Of a stretch of DNA of 42,716 nt, positions 1 through 7,422 are shown piece by piece. The stretch is from NCBI GenBank assembly GCA_007694885.1, contig REEW01000102.1, forward strand, positions 1 through 42,716, given 5' to 3'. Made by a program: the position numbers and the translations under genes. The notes under the pieces are model-generated. The model searched no databases. It saw nothing but the letters and a program-made list of their open reading frames with translations, and was not told the DNA's origin. Numbering within the stretch: the first letter of the stretch is position 1; each line of letters starts with the position of its first letter. Source of the DNA: Wenzhouxiangella sp. Lineage in GTDB: Bacteria; Pseudomonadota; Gammaproteobacteria; Xanthomonadales; Wenzhouxiangellaceae.

Positions 1-1046
<1,046 letters not shown>

Positions 1047-1119
1047 TCAAGTGTAAACGGCCTGATCACGGCTTGCTCTGGTAGCATCACGCTTCTGACA
1101 ACTTTCCGGGTGACTCTTG

Positions 1120-1677
1120 ATGGCTCTTGCACGCCTTGCTGGACTGATTTTGCTGATCATCGTCCTGACTGCCTGTGGATCACGCCAGGTTCAGGATTCG
1201 CTGGTCGGCTCCACGGCACAGCGCCTGGTCAGCTATGCCATCGATGACCTGGCCCGTTCACTGCCCGAGTCGGATTTCGCTCCCCTGTCCGGCCAGCGCC
1301 TGCGGATCGAGTCGCATTTTCTTGAAAACGGCGACCTGCGCGCCTACGCCGACCAGCGCCTGGCCATGGAACTGAGCAGCCGGTTCGGCATCGAGGTCGT
1401 CGACGGGCTGATGCCGGCCGATCATTCGCTGGTCGTTTTTTACACCTCGCTGGGTACGGACCAGGACCACCTGGGTTTCTTCCTGCCCCTGGGTTTCGTG
1501 CCCGGCGTCGACGAGACGGTGCGAATCAACCTGATCACGCTGGAGCAGTTCCACGGCATCGCCGAAATGTACTACTACCTGGATCAGGATCTGCGCAGCG
1601 ACATCCTGCAGTCGCGCAAGCGCACCGACGCGCTGGGGCTGCCGATCATCACCATTCCGTTGAGTACCCTGCCGTAA
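1120..1677 (+). CDS. Hypothetical outer-membrane lipoprotein
   Basis: Encodes 185 residues that I cannot assign to a named family. The N-terminus is a classic lipoprotein signal: a hydrophobic stretch (LAGLILLIIVLTAC) ending in a lipobox with the lipidated cysteine at residue 19. Gly rather than Asp follows the cysteine, which predicts delivery to the outer membrane. The rest is a soluble mixed domain with no obvious motif. It begins with ATG at 1120; a TTG directly before it is a less likely start. It sits between divergent leuS and the histidine kinase gene, 59 bases before the latter. In many gammaproteobacteria the LPS-assembly lipoprotein gene lptE follows leuS, but here the orientation is opposite and the sequence does not resemble LptE, so I do not use that name. 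Confidence 0.75.
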   Translation: MALARLAGLILLIIVLTACGSRQVQDSLVGSTAQRLVSYAIDDLARSLPESDFAPLSGQRLRIESHFLENGDLRAYADQRLAMELSSRFGIEVVDGLMPADHSLVVFYTSLGTDQDHLGFFLPLGFVPGVDETVRINLITLEQFHGIAEMYYYLDQDLRSDILQSRKRTDALGLPIITIPLSTLP

Positions 1678-1690
1678 GACAATGGGCATA

Positions 1691-1708
1691 TGGCCGGTCT
1701 ACCGGCCA
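1691..1708. other. Perfect 8-bp inverted repeat between the lipoprotein and kinase genes
   Basis: TGGCCGGT-CT-ACCGGCCA is a perfect inverted repeat 14 bases after the lipoprotein stop codon and about 30 bases before the kinase start. There is no T-run on either side, so it is not a canonical intrinsic terminator. It could be an RNA hairpin that ends or protects the upstream message, or a protein binding site. Confidence 0.45.
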
Positions 1709-1736
1709 ATGACCATTCAGGCCAAGGCCATGTGCC

Positions 1737-3068
1737 ATGAGTGAAACTGCACCAACCGCGCGTCCAGGCAATCCGCTATCCAAAGCCACGGGCTCTGGCG
1801 ATCAATTCGTCGAAATGATCGCCGAGGCCACCGCGCCGCTGACCGGCGGCGATTACTTCCGCACCCTGGTTGCACGGCTGGCCAAGCTGCTCGGTGTCGA
1901 GGTCGCGCTGGTCACCGAATGCCTGAACTACCCCGAAAACCACGTGCGCACCCTGGCCTTCTGGCACGGCTCGAGCTTTTCCGAGGACATCAGCTTCGAC
2001 CTGGTCGGCACCCCCTGCGAGGACGTGATCCACGGCGGCGAATTCTGCTTCTACCCGGACCGGATGCGCGAGCGCTTCCCCGAATGGTCAGCCGAGGAAG
2101 GCGGCGTGGAGAGCTTCATCGGCATCCCGGTCTTCGCCCCCAGCGACGGTCGCGTGGTCGGCCACATTGCCGTCTATGACCACCAGCGCATCGATGAAGA
2201 CCGGATCGTGGAGTCGATGTTCCGTATCATCGCCGCCCGCGTGGGTGCTGAAATCGAGCGCATGCAGTCCGAGCAGGCCCTGCGCGACAGCGAGGCGCGG
2301 GCGCGCCAGCACCTGAGCCAGCTGGCTCACGTCTCCCGCCTCGGCGCGCTGGGCGAGATGGCCTCGGCGCTGGCCCATGAAATCAACCAGCCGCTGACCA
2401 CGGTCACGACCTACGCCCAGACCTGTCTGCACCTGCTCGACCGGCCCGAGCCGGACCTCGAAGGGCTCAGAAAAGCCCTGCGCCACTCGCTGGAAGGTGC
2501 CCATCGGGCCCAGCATGTCGTCAAGCGTCTGCGCGCCTACGTCGCCCGTGGCGAACTCAAGACCCGGCTCATCCCGGTCCAGCGCCTGCTCGACGACTGC
2601 ATGGTCCTGCTCCAGACCGAGACCCGGCATCACCAGATCGATCTGGATCTGGACCTGCCGACCGAGGTCTTGCGCATCCGGGTCGATACCGTGCTGATCC
2701 AGCAGGTTCTGCTCAACCTGGTTCGAAACGCCGCCGATGCCATCAACCACAGCGAACGCCCCGATCGCCGCATCGGCCTGCGCGTGAGCCGATCGGATGA
2801 CGACATGGTCGAATTCCAGGTCGAGGACACCGGCACCGGAATTGCCCCGGAGATTCGACCCAGACTGTTCGAGCCCTTCGCCAGCTCTCGCCAGGACGGC
2901 CTCGGGATCGGCCTGTCCCTGTGCCGCTCGCTGATCGAAGCGCACGGCGGCAAACTCTGGCTGGCCGATACCTCGGAGCATGGCTCGTGTTTCCGTTTCT
3001 GCGTGCCGGCCGGTTGCGAACATGGTCGTGACTCCTCAGCCAGCGGCGAGCAGGCGGCAATCGGCTGA
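1737..3068 (+). CDS. FixL-like histidine kinase with N-terminal GAF domain
   Basis: A 443-residue soluble sensor kinase with no membrane segments. Residues about 30-175 form a GAF-like sensor domain, followed by a short coiled linker. The phosphoacceptor H-box is ALAHEINQPL with His214, a form typical of FixL/DctB-type kinases (HPK4). The N-box (LLNLVRNAADAI), G1 (VEDTGTGI) and G2 (GLGIGLSL) ATP-binding motifs are all intact. The obvious partner is the FixJ-like regulator encoded at 3736-4371 on the opposite strand. The GAF ligand cannot be read from the sequence. There is no heme PAS domain, so oxygen sensing as in true FixL is not implied. The 3' end overlaps the convergent sigma factor gene by 33 bases. 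Confidence 0.93.
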   Translation: MSETAPTARPGNPLSKATGSGDQFVEMIAEATAPLTGGDYFRTLVARLAKLLGVEVALVTECLNYPENHVRTLAFWHGSSFSEDISFDLVGTPCEDVIHGGEFCFYPDRMRERFPEWSAEEGGVESFIGIPVFAPSDGRVVGHIAVYDHQRIDEDRIVESMFRIIAARVGAEIERMQSEQALRDSEARARQHLSQLAHVSRLGALGEMASALAHEINQPLTTVTTYAQTCLHLLDRPEPDLEGLRKALRHSLEGAHRAQHVVKRLRAYVARGELKTRLIPVQRLLDDCMVLLQTETRHHQIDLDLDLPTEVLRIRVDTVLIQQVLLNLVRNAADAINHSERPDRRIGLRVSRSDDDMVEFQVEDTGTGIAPEIRPRLFEPFASSRQDGLGIGLSLCRSLIEAHGGKLWLADTSEHGSCFRFCVPAGCEHGRDSSASGEQAAIG

Positions 3069-3551
3069 GAAACGCTCCTTGAGCTGCTGACGGGCCCGGT
3101 GGACCCGCGTCATCGCGGCGCTGCGGCTGATGCCCAGTACGCTGGTGATTTCGCCGATGGAGCAGCCCAGAACGGCCTGCATGCGCAGCGGTTCGGCATA
3201 CTTGCGCGGCAGTTTGGCGAGTTCGACCCGGATCTGTCCGTTGAGCATCAGCGTTTCGGCATCGACCTGGTCGGTGTCTGCGACGTGACGATCTTCGATA
3301 TCGACCGTGTCGAGACGCTTGCGCTCGAAGCGGCGAGCGTTCTCGCGGCGCAGCGTCGTCAGCAGCCAGGGCTTGACCGCCTGGGGATCCCGAAGCTGGT
3401 CGATCTTGCGCCAGGCCCGGATCATGGTTTCCTGGACCAGGTCCTGGGCCACTTCGCGGTCTCCGGTCAGCCAGCAGCCGAAGCGGAACAGATCGTCGGC
3501 ATGGGCGGCGACCAGGGTGTCGAAACGAGCGCTCTGGGTGTTTGCGGGCAT
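3036..3551 (-). CDS. ECF-type RNA polymerase sigma factor
   Basis: 171 residues with both sigma-70 core regions. Region 2 runs from about residue 10 to 75 (ADDLFRFGCWLTGDREVAQDLVQET, then AWRKIDQL and the -10-binding KPWLLTTLRR). Region 4 covers about 110-165 (KLPRKYAEPLRMQAVLGCSIGEITSVLGISRSAAMTRVHRAR). There is no C-terminal extension and no adjacent anti-sigma gene. I chose ATG 3551 because GGAGACAGG lies just upstream and the family begins there; the frame stays open upstream without family resemblance. Its neighbours are the convergent kinase gene and, upstream on the same strand, the FixJ-like regulator and hvf operon. ECF sigma factors are known regulators of related DUF692/DUF2063 metal-stress clusters, so control of hvf is a reasonable but unproven inference. 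Confidence 0.93.
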   Translation of the reverse strand: MPANTQSARFDTLVAAHADDLFRFGCWLTGDREVAQDLVQETMIRAWRKIDQLRDPQAVKPWLLTTLRRENARRFERKRLDTVDIEDRHVADTDQVDAETLMLNGQIRVELAKLPRKYAEPLRMQAVLGCSIGEITSVLGISRSAAMTRVHRARQQLKERFSADCRLLAAG

Positions 3552-3561
3552 GTCCTGTCTC

Positions 3562-3603
3562 CTGTCGGTTGGTGAACGTGGCCGACAGTATTTCGTCCGA
3601 CAG
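3562..3603. promoter_or_regulatory. Three copies of a CTGTCGG heptamer upstream of the sigma gene
   Basis: CTGTCGG occurs at 3562-3568 and its complement CCGACAG at 3582-3588 and 3597-3603. This gives one inverted pair and one direct pair with a 15-base period, immediately upstream of the sigma factor start codon at 3551. The arrangement suggests an operator or a repeated promoter element. The function is inferred from position only. Confidence 0.4.
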
Positions 3604-3623
3604 GGGCCGGGCACCATACGGAA

Positions 3624-3641
3624 TTCTACGGGTCGGTAGAA
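3624..3641. promoter_or_regulatory. Candidate response-regulator operator, TTCTAC-N6-GTAGAA
   Basis: A perfect 6-bp inverted repeat with a 6-base centre, TTCTACGGGTCGGTAGAA, lies about 73 bases upstream of the sigma factor start. FixJ-family dimers bind short inverted half-sites with a 4-6 base gap, so this is a plausible site for the regulator encoded next door. I did not find a second clear copy upstream of hvfA or of the kinase gene. Confidence 0.4.
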
Positions 3642-3675
3642 CTACCTAGAGCGATTTTCCGGTCCTGGAAACGCC

Positions 3676-3698
3676 GACCCGGCCATGCCGGCCGGGTC
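3676..3698 (-). terminator. Possible terminator hairpin after the response regulator gene
   Basis: Stem GACCCGGCC / GGCCGGGTC (9 bp, loop ATGCC) lies 37 bases beyond the stop codon of the FixJ-like gene. Read on the minus strand, only a short TTT tract follows, so termination may be weak. It separates the regulator gene from the sigma factor gene. Confidence 0.45.
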
Positions 3699-3735
3699 CT
3701 GAATGCAGCTTGGGGGATGGGGCTCGCAGCTGCTG

Positions 3736-4371
3736 TCAGAGCAGCCAGTCGCGGTAGCTGTAGCTCGACAGCACCATGCGGACCAGGTCCGATCCGTTGC
3801 GCGCCTCGAGCTTGTCGAGAAGGTTGGAGCGGTGAATTTCCACCGTGCGGACGCTGATATCGAGCCCGGCGGCAATCACCTTGTTGAGCTTGCCTTCCAG
3901 GATGCCTTCCATGACCTCACGCTCGCGCGGGGTCAGCTTGGCCAGGCGCGCTTCCACATCGCTGACCGCGGCCACCCCGACTTGCTCGACCCGGTCGATT
4001 TCCAGCGCGTTATCGAGTTTGTCCAGCAGCAACTCGGCGTCGAACGGCTTTTCGAGAAAATCCAGCGCCCCGGCCTGGACCGCGCGTACGGCCATGCCGA
4101 TATCACCATGGCCGGAAATAAAGACCACGGGCATCCGGATGCCGGCCTCGCGCAGACGATCCTGAAGCGCCAGCCCGTCCATGCCCGGCATGCACACATC
4201 CAGCAGCAGGCAACCGCGATCGGCAGGCCCGACCACCTCGAGCAGGGCTTGCGCCGACTCAAACAGACGGTACGGCATTTCGTGGCTGTCGAGCATGAAG
4301 CCGATCGCCTCGCGAACCGCCTGGTCATCGTCGGCGACCCAGACCCGGGTTCCTGTGGCTGCGGTGTTCAC
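3736..4371 (-). CDS. FixJ-like response regulator (receiver plus LuxR-type HTH)
   Basis: A 211-residue DNA-binding regulator. The receiver domain covers residues 8-125 with the acidic pocket DDD at 14-16, phosphoacceptor Asp58 in LLLDVCMPGMDG, the Thr/Ser position in FISGHGD and Lys in LEKPFD. The output domain is a LuxR/FixJ helix-turn-helix (LTPREREVMEGILEGKLNKVIAAGLDISVRTVEIHRSNLLDKL in pieces). I placed the start at GTG 4371, 8 bases after a strong GGAGG; the longer open frame upstream is unrelated to the family. It lies 84 bases after hvfX on the same strand, so it may be read through from the hvf operon. Its cognate kinase is almost certainly the GAF kinase at 1737-3068. Confidence 0.93.
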   Translation of the reverse strand: MNTAATGTRVWVADDDQAVREAIGFMLDSHEMPYRLFESAQALLEVVGPADRGCLLLDVCMPGMDGLALQDRLREAGIRMPVVFISGHGDIGMAVRAVQAGALDFLEKPFDAELLLDKLDNALEIDRVEQVGVAAVSDVEARLAKLTPREREVMEGILEGKLNKVIAAGLDISVRTVEIHRSNLLDKLEARNGSDLVRMVLSSYSYRDWLL

Positions 4372-4411
4372 GTTGGCTCCCTCCGGTTCCGGCCCATGCC
4401 TGCTGCGCGAG

Positions 4412-4432
4412 CACGACCGCAGCGCGGTCGTG
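4412..4432 (-). other. Strong hairpin between hvfX and the response regulator gene
   Basis: CACGACCGC-AGC-GCGGTCGTG is a perfect 9-bp stem with a 3-base loop in the 84-base gap between hvfX and the regulator gene. No U-run follows on the minus strand. It could be a partial terminator or an mRNA-stabilising structure that lets hvfABCX be expressed more than the regulator. Confidence 0.5.
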
Positions 4433-4455
4433 TCGGCCACTTCCCTGCCCACGAT

Positions 4456-5145
4456 TCAGGCCGGCTGCTCGGCATACCGGCCATAGCCGGTGTAGCCCAG
4501 CAGTCCGGCGCTGATCAACAGCAACACGATACCCCAGGACGGGATCAGATAGACCGTGCCCAGGCCAACCACCAGCGCGGCCAGGCCGAAGGCGAACAAA
4601 TCCTCGCGGCGCTCGTTCAACAGGCCATCGCGGCGGGTCAGCTTGACCAGCAGGTGATCCAGGCTGAGCTTGCCGCCACCCCAGAACACCAGCGGCAGAA
4701 TCATGGCCAGGAACAAAAACGGAATCCGGAAGTTGCCGCGAAACTCACCGTCCTCGACCACCCGTGAGACCGAGTAGCCCTCCCAGAGCTGCCCCAGGCT
4801 GTCCCAGGACGCCGGCCAGTGGACTGCGGCGATGGCCACCACGGTGATCACCAGCAGGGAAAAGGCGAAAAACCGGGTAAACAATCCCAGGACCAGGGCA
4901 ATCGCTGCCAGCATTTCGCCCCAGGTGACCATGAACCAGTTCATGTTGGCCGACAGCAGGCCGAAGGGAAAGACGAAATCCTGGTTGACAAACCAGCGTG
5001 GCGCCTCGGTACCGACGGTGAACTTGCCGTGGCCGGCGGTCCAGAATTCATAGGCCAGCAGCAGGCGCAGGCCGATCGGGGCAACCCAGTCGCCACTGCC
5101 GCGCAGCCGCTGGGTCAATTCGTCGTAGAACTTGATGATCTTCAT
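4456..5145 (-). CDS. hvfX: DoxX-family membrane protein of the hvf operon (HvfX)
   Basis: 229 residues with a DoxX/SURF4-type fold. It opens with a short cytoplasmic helix, then WVAPIGLRLLLAYEFWTAGHGKF (the DoxX signature region). Several hydrophobic helices follow, including LAAIALVLGLFTRFFAFSLLVITVVAIA, IPFLFLAMILPLVFWGGG and two at the C-terminus. ATG 5145 is preceded by GAGGAG at good spacing; a GTG six bases earlier overlaps that site and is less likely. DoxX proteins accompany DUF692/DUF2063 genes in the Haemophilus hvf and Cupriavidus gig clusters. Their exact job, perhaps redox or quinone chemistry at the membrane, is not settled. It lies 77 bases after hvfC, in the same operon. Confidence 0.88.
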   Translation of the reverse strand: MKIIKFYDELTQRLRGSGDWVAPIGLRLLLAYEFWTAGHGKFTVGTEAPRWFVNQDFVFPFGLLSANMNWFMVTWGEMLAAIALVLGLFTRFFAFSLLVITVVAIAAVHWPASWDSLGQLWEGYSVSRVVEDGEFRGNFRIPFLFLAMILPLVFWGGGKLSLDHLLVKLTRRDGLLNERREDLFAFGLAALVVGLGTVYLIPSWGIVLLLISAGLLGYTGYGRYAEQPA

Positions 5146-5222
5146 GCTCACTCCTCATTCAGTCGTTCGATTGGGTCGGTCCATGCGTTGTGCGAGCAAG
5201 GCCGGCTTAAAGAGCGAGAGAT

Positions 5223-6008
5223 TCAGGCGGGCAGAATCGGCGAGATCACTTCCCGTTGGCTCAGGTGTTGCAGCATCCCGAACCCGGCTTCGATCACCCG
5301 ATCCGGGGGGCTGATGTTCAACTCCTCGGCCAGCGCTTGCAGTAAAACCAGACCGGTCGAGTTGCGGTTGGATTGCATCCGCAGCAGGAATTGCAGGGTG
5401 AAATCGTTGACTCGCTCGAACGCTACCCGGTCGTCGTGGCGGCGGTAGACAAGCAGATTGACGGGTTGGTCCAGCGGCTGGTCGGGAACAAACGCCGGCC
5501 GGATCTGATGAACCGGCCACTGGTAGCGCGCCATCTGCAGGGTCGGGTTGAGGGCGGGAGCGTAGTCGGACCGTTCCGGTCCAGCCGGGCGCGGCTCCGG
5601 GGGCTCGGACTCGTGCAGTCGCGCCAGCGTCTCCAGGTATTCCCAGTGAACCAGCTCGGCCATCCACGGCCGATCGCCCAGCCAGTGCTCGCCAGGGCCG
5701 GCCATGAAGGCCAGCAGTTCGCTGCCGATCTCGGGGAACAGGGGCGTGGTCGAGCGATGCGCGACCATCAATTCCCGGATCAGGCCATCCCACTCAACAT
5801 CGTCCAGCAGGCGCCGAAGGACCGGGAAATTGCGCGCCATGAGGTTGCGCAGGTTGCCGAAAAACAGCCTTCGATAGACCGCCATACGGCGATCTTCGAC
5901 GCCCTCGGGCGCCGGGCAGTTCCCGGGATCACGCAAGTGCGCGGCAAACTCCGCCTGCAGGCGGAGCATGCGTTCAGGCGGCAGCGTGCTGTCCGGCTTT
6001 TCCGCCAT
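5223..6008 (-). CDS. hvfC: DUF2063 partner protein of the MNIO enzyme (HvfC)
   Basis: 261 residues. The N-terminal half (about 10-105) is the helical DUF2063 domain (LRLQAEFAAHLRDP, VYRRLFFGNLRNLMARNFPVLRRLL), often listed as a putative DNA-binding domain. In MNIO systems it acts as the recognition partner that delivers the precursor peptide to the iron enzyme. The C-terminal half contains LVYRRHDDRVAFERVNDFTLQFLLRM and resembles the second domain of HvfC-type proteins. ATG 6008 has AAGGG just upstream and lies 35 bases inside the end of hvfB, implying translational coupling. Longer in-frame starts upstream give a sequence unlike the family. Located between hvfB and hvfX. Confidence 0.9.
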   Translation of the reverse strand: MAEKPDSTLPPERMLRLQAEFAAHLRDPGNCPAPEGVEDRRMAVYRRLFFGNLRNLMARNFPVLRRLLDDVEWDGLIRELMVAHRSTTPLFPEIGSELLAFMAGPGEHWLGDRPWMAELVHWEYLETLARLHESEPPEPRPAGPERSDYAPALNPTLQMARYQWPVHQIRPAFVPDQPLDQPVNLLVYRRHDDRVAFERVNDFTLQFLLRMQSNRNSTGLVLLQALAEELNISPPDRVIEAGFGMLQHLSQREVISPILPA

Positions 6009-6828
6009 AGCCCTTCTGGATATCGGTGATGGTCGTGACTTCGGCCAGCAGTTCGGCCAGCGGCGGGAAATTGAAATCCCGTTCCAGCACCGTCGGCACC
6101 GGGCCGAGGAAATCATAGGCGTGCCGCAACAGGCCCCAGACCGGGTCGGCCACGGCCGCGCCGTGGGTGTCGACGATCAGGTCGTCGGCCTCGTGGTGAT
6201 GACCGGCGATGTGCAGGTAGGCGACCCGATCGTGCGGCAGCCCGGCAAGAAATTCATCCGGATCATAGCCGTGGTTGACGCTGTTGACGTGGACGTTGTT
6301 GACATCCAGCAGCAGCAGGCAGTCGGCGCGCGAGCAAACCTCGTTGATGAATTCCAGCTCGGTCATTTCGGTCGCCACGGTCGCGTAGTAGGAAATGTTT
6401 TCCACAGCAATCCGGCGACCGAGCGCGTCCTGGACCTGCTCGATCCGGCCGACAACCCAGTCCACCGTTTCCGGCAAAAACGGCAGCGGCATCAGGTCGT
6501 ACAGATGGCCGTGCTCGGAACAGTAACTGAGATGCTCGGAAAAGCAATCCACCTCGTGCTCGTCAAGAAAGCCCTTGAGGCGTTTCAGGAAGGTGCGATC
6601 CAGCGGCTCGGGCGCGCCGATCGACAACGACAGGCCGTGGCAGACAAAAGGGAACCGTTCGGTATACCAGGCCAGCTGGCGGCGCAACTTGCCGCCGACG
6701 CCGATCCAGTTTTCCGGCGCCAGCTCCATGAAACCGACCCCGGACAGATCAGCCTCCTGCAGCGGGCCCAGCAGGGCCCGCCGCAGTCCGAGTCCGGCAC
6801 CTTGTACCGATGTTGGGCTCGAGGTCAT
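5974..6828 (-). CDS. hvfB: MNIO (DUF692) multinuclear iron oxidative enzyme (HvfB)
   Basis: 284 residues of the DUF692 TIM-barrel family, the same family as methanobactin MbnB. These enzymes use two or three iron ions and oxygen to rewrite cysteine residues of a precursor peptide, for example into oxazolone-thioamide groups. The metal-ligand motifs appear in order: CHGLSLS, SEHLSY, AVENISYY, LLDVNNVHVNSVNHG, YLHIAGHH, VDTHGAAV and VLERDFN. No key ligand appears to be missing. Translation begins at ATG 6828, 18 bases after the hvfA stop codon, and the 3' end overlaps hvfC. Its likely substrate is HvfA, the EGACG-repeat peptide encoded immediately upstream. Family assignment is very secure; the exact product is inferred from studied relatives. 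Confidence 0.95.
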   Translation of the reverse strand: MTSSPTSVQGAGLGLRRALLGPLQEADLSGVGFMELAPENWIGVGGKLRRQLAWYTERFPFVCHGLSLSIGAPEPLDRTFLKRLKGFLDEHEVDCFSEHLSYCSEHGHLYDLMPLPFLPETVDWVVGRIEQVQDALGRRIAVENISYYATVATEMTELEFINEVCSRADCLLLLDVNNVHVNSVNHGYDPDEFLAGLPHDRVAYLHIAGHHHEADDLIVDTHGAAVADPVWGLLRHAYDFLGPVPTVLERDFNFPPLAELLAEVTTITDIQKGYGGKAGQHAAA

Positions 6829-6846
6829 GCCGATTCCAGCGATTTT

Positions 6847-7161
6847 TCAGGCTTCGCCGCAGGCGCCTTCACCGCAGGCACCCTCTCCGCAGGCGCCCTC
6901 ACCGCAAGCACCTTCTTCGTCCTTGTCGTCGTTGTCTTCGTCGTCCTCGCCACAGGCACCTTCGCCGCAGGCGCCCTCGCCGCAGGCGCCTTCACCGCAG
7001 GCGCCTTCTTCGAAGTTGACCTGTTGCGACATGAAGCCGCGATCCAGCGCTTCGGCCTCGAACAGGTTGTCGGCAGACGGATCGGCAGCAATCGCTCCGA
7101 GCGAGAAGGACAAGGCAGATAGAGTGCCAATGGCGGTGGTCAGCAGTTTCTTGTCGGTCAT
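6847..7161 (-). CDS. hvfA: EGACG-repeat precursor peptide of a copper-type RiPP (HvfA)
   Basis: A 104-residue secreted peptide. Residues 1-26 form a Sec signal peptide (MTDKKLLTT, hydrophobic core, AIAA), followed by a conserved leader-like segment (DPSADNLFEAEALDRGFMSQQVNFE). Then come eight copies of the pentapeptide EGACG: four encoded at 6949-7008, an 11-residue acidic linker EDDEDNDDKDE at 6916-6948, and four more at 6856-6915. The only cysteines are the eight in the repeats. In studied HvfA proteins the repeat is EGKCG, whose cysteines are modified by HvfB/HvfC and bind copper. Here alanine replaces lysine throughout. The start at ATG 7161 has GGAGA 7 bases upstream. It is the first gene of the hvf operon. 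Confidence 0.93.
   Translation of the reverse strand: MTDKKLLTTAIGTLSALSFSLGAIAADPSADNLFEAEALDRGFMSQQVNFEEGACGEGACGEGACGEGACGEDDEDNDDKDEEGACGEGACGEGACGEGACGEA
6856..7008 (-). repeat. Coding repeats: two blocks of four 15-bp units in hvfA
   Basis: Each unit encodes EGACG. The two blocks (6949-7008 and 6856-6915) flank a 33-bp acidic linker. Units differ at third codon positions (GGC/GGT, TGC/TGT, GAA/GAG), so the repeats are not recent identical duplications. The peptide pattern appears to be kept by selection. Confidence 0.95.
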
Positions 7162-7422
7162 GATCAAATCTCCAATGAGGGGAAAGGTTGTTTTCAAGAC
7201 TAGCCGTCTCGAGGCGGAATACGGCGGGTCTGTTGATGCCCGCTTGCTGTACCAGACCGGAACCCGGCCGGAATGATTGCAGGCGTTTTCGTTCAATCGA
7301 GTGGACTTGGGACGCCACTGGCAGTATGCTTCGCGCCCATCGTTTGCTCGATCACCGCGAACAGCCTAAACGGCAGTGGCAGGTCGGTGCAAGCGCACCT
7401 ACTTCCGGCCAGAGTCGAGCTT
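7162..7422. other. Intergenic region between divergent hvfA and the methyltransferase gene
   Basis: These 261 bases must hold the hvf promoter on the minus strand and the methyltransferase promoter on the plus strand. I see the hvfA ribosome binding site near its start codon, but no convincing sigma-70 hexamer pair. That would be compatible with an ECF-type promoter, whose consensus I cannot define here. No terminator or palindrome stands out. Confidence 0.5.

Noticed and set aside
1691-1708. Intrinsic terminator for the lipoprotein gene
   Set aside because: The inverted repeat is perfect but has no T-run on either strand, so I list it only as a hairpin or possible operator.
5155-5793. Long open frame on the minus strand overlapping hvfC
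   Set aside because: Out-of-frame shadow of hvfC in high-GC DNA; the peptide is low-complexity and unlike any family.
6847-7019. Regular 15-base repeats resembling a small CRISPR or tandem-repeat array
   Set aside because: They have no unique spacers and encode in-frame EGACG units within a gene with signal peptide and ribosome site, so they are coding repeats of hvfA.
7273-7422. N-terminal extension of the methyltransferase to 7273
   Set aside because: The added residues are unlike methyltransferases and would place the start within the hvf promoter region; GTG 7423 precedes the conserved part.
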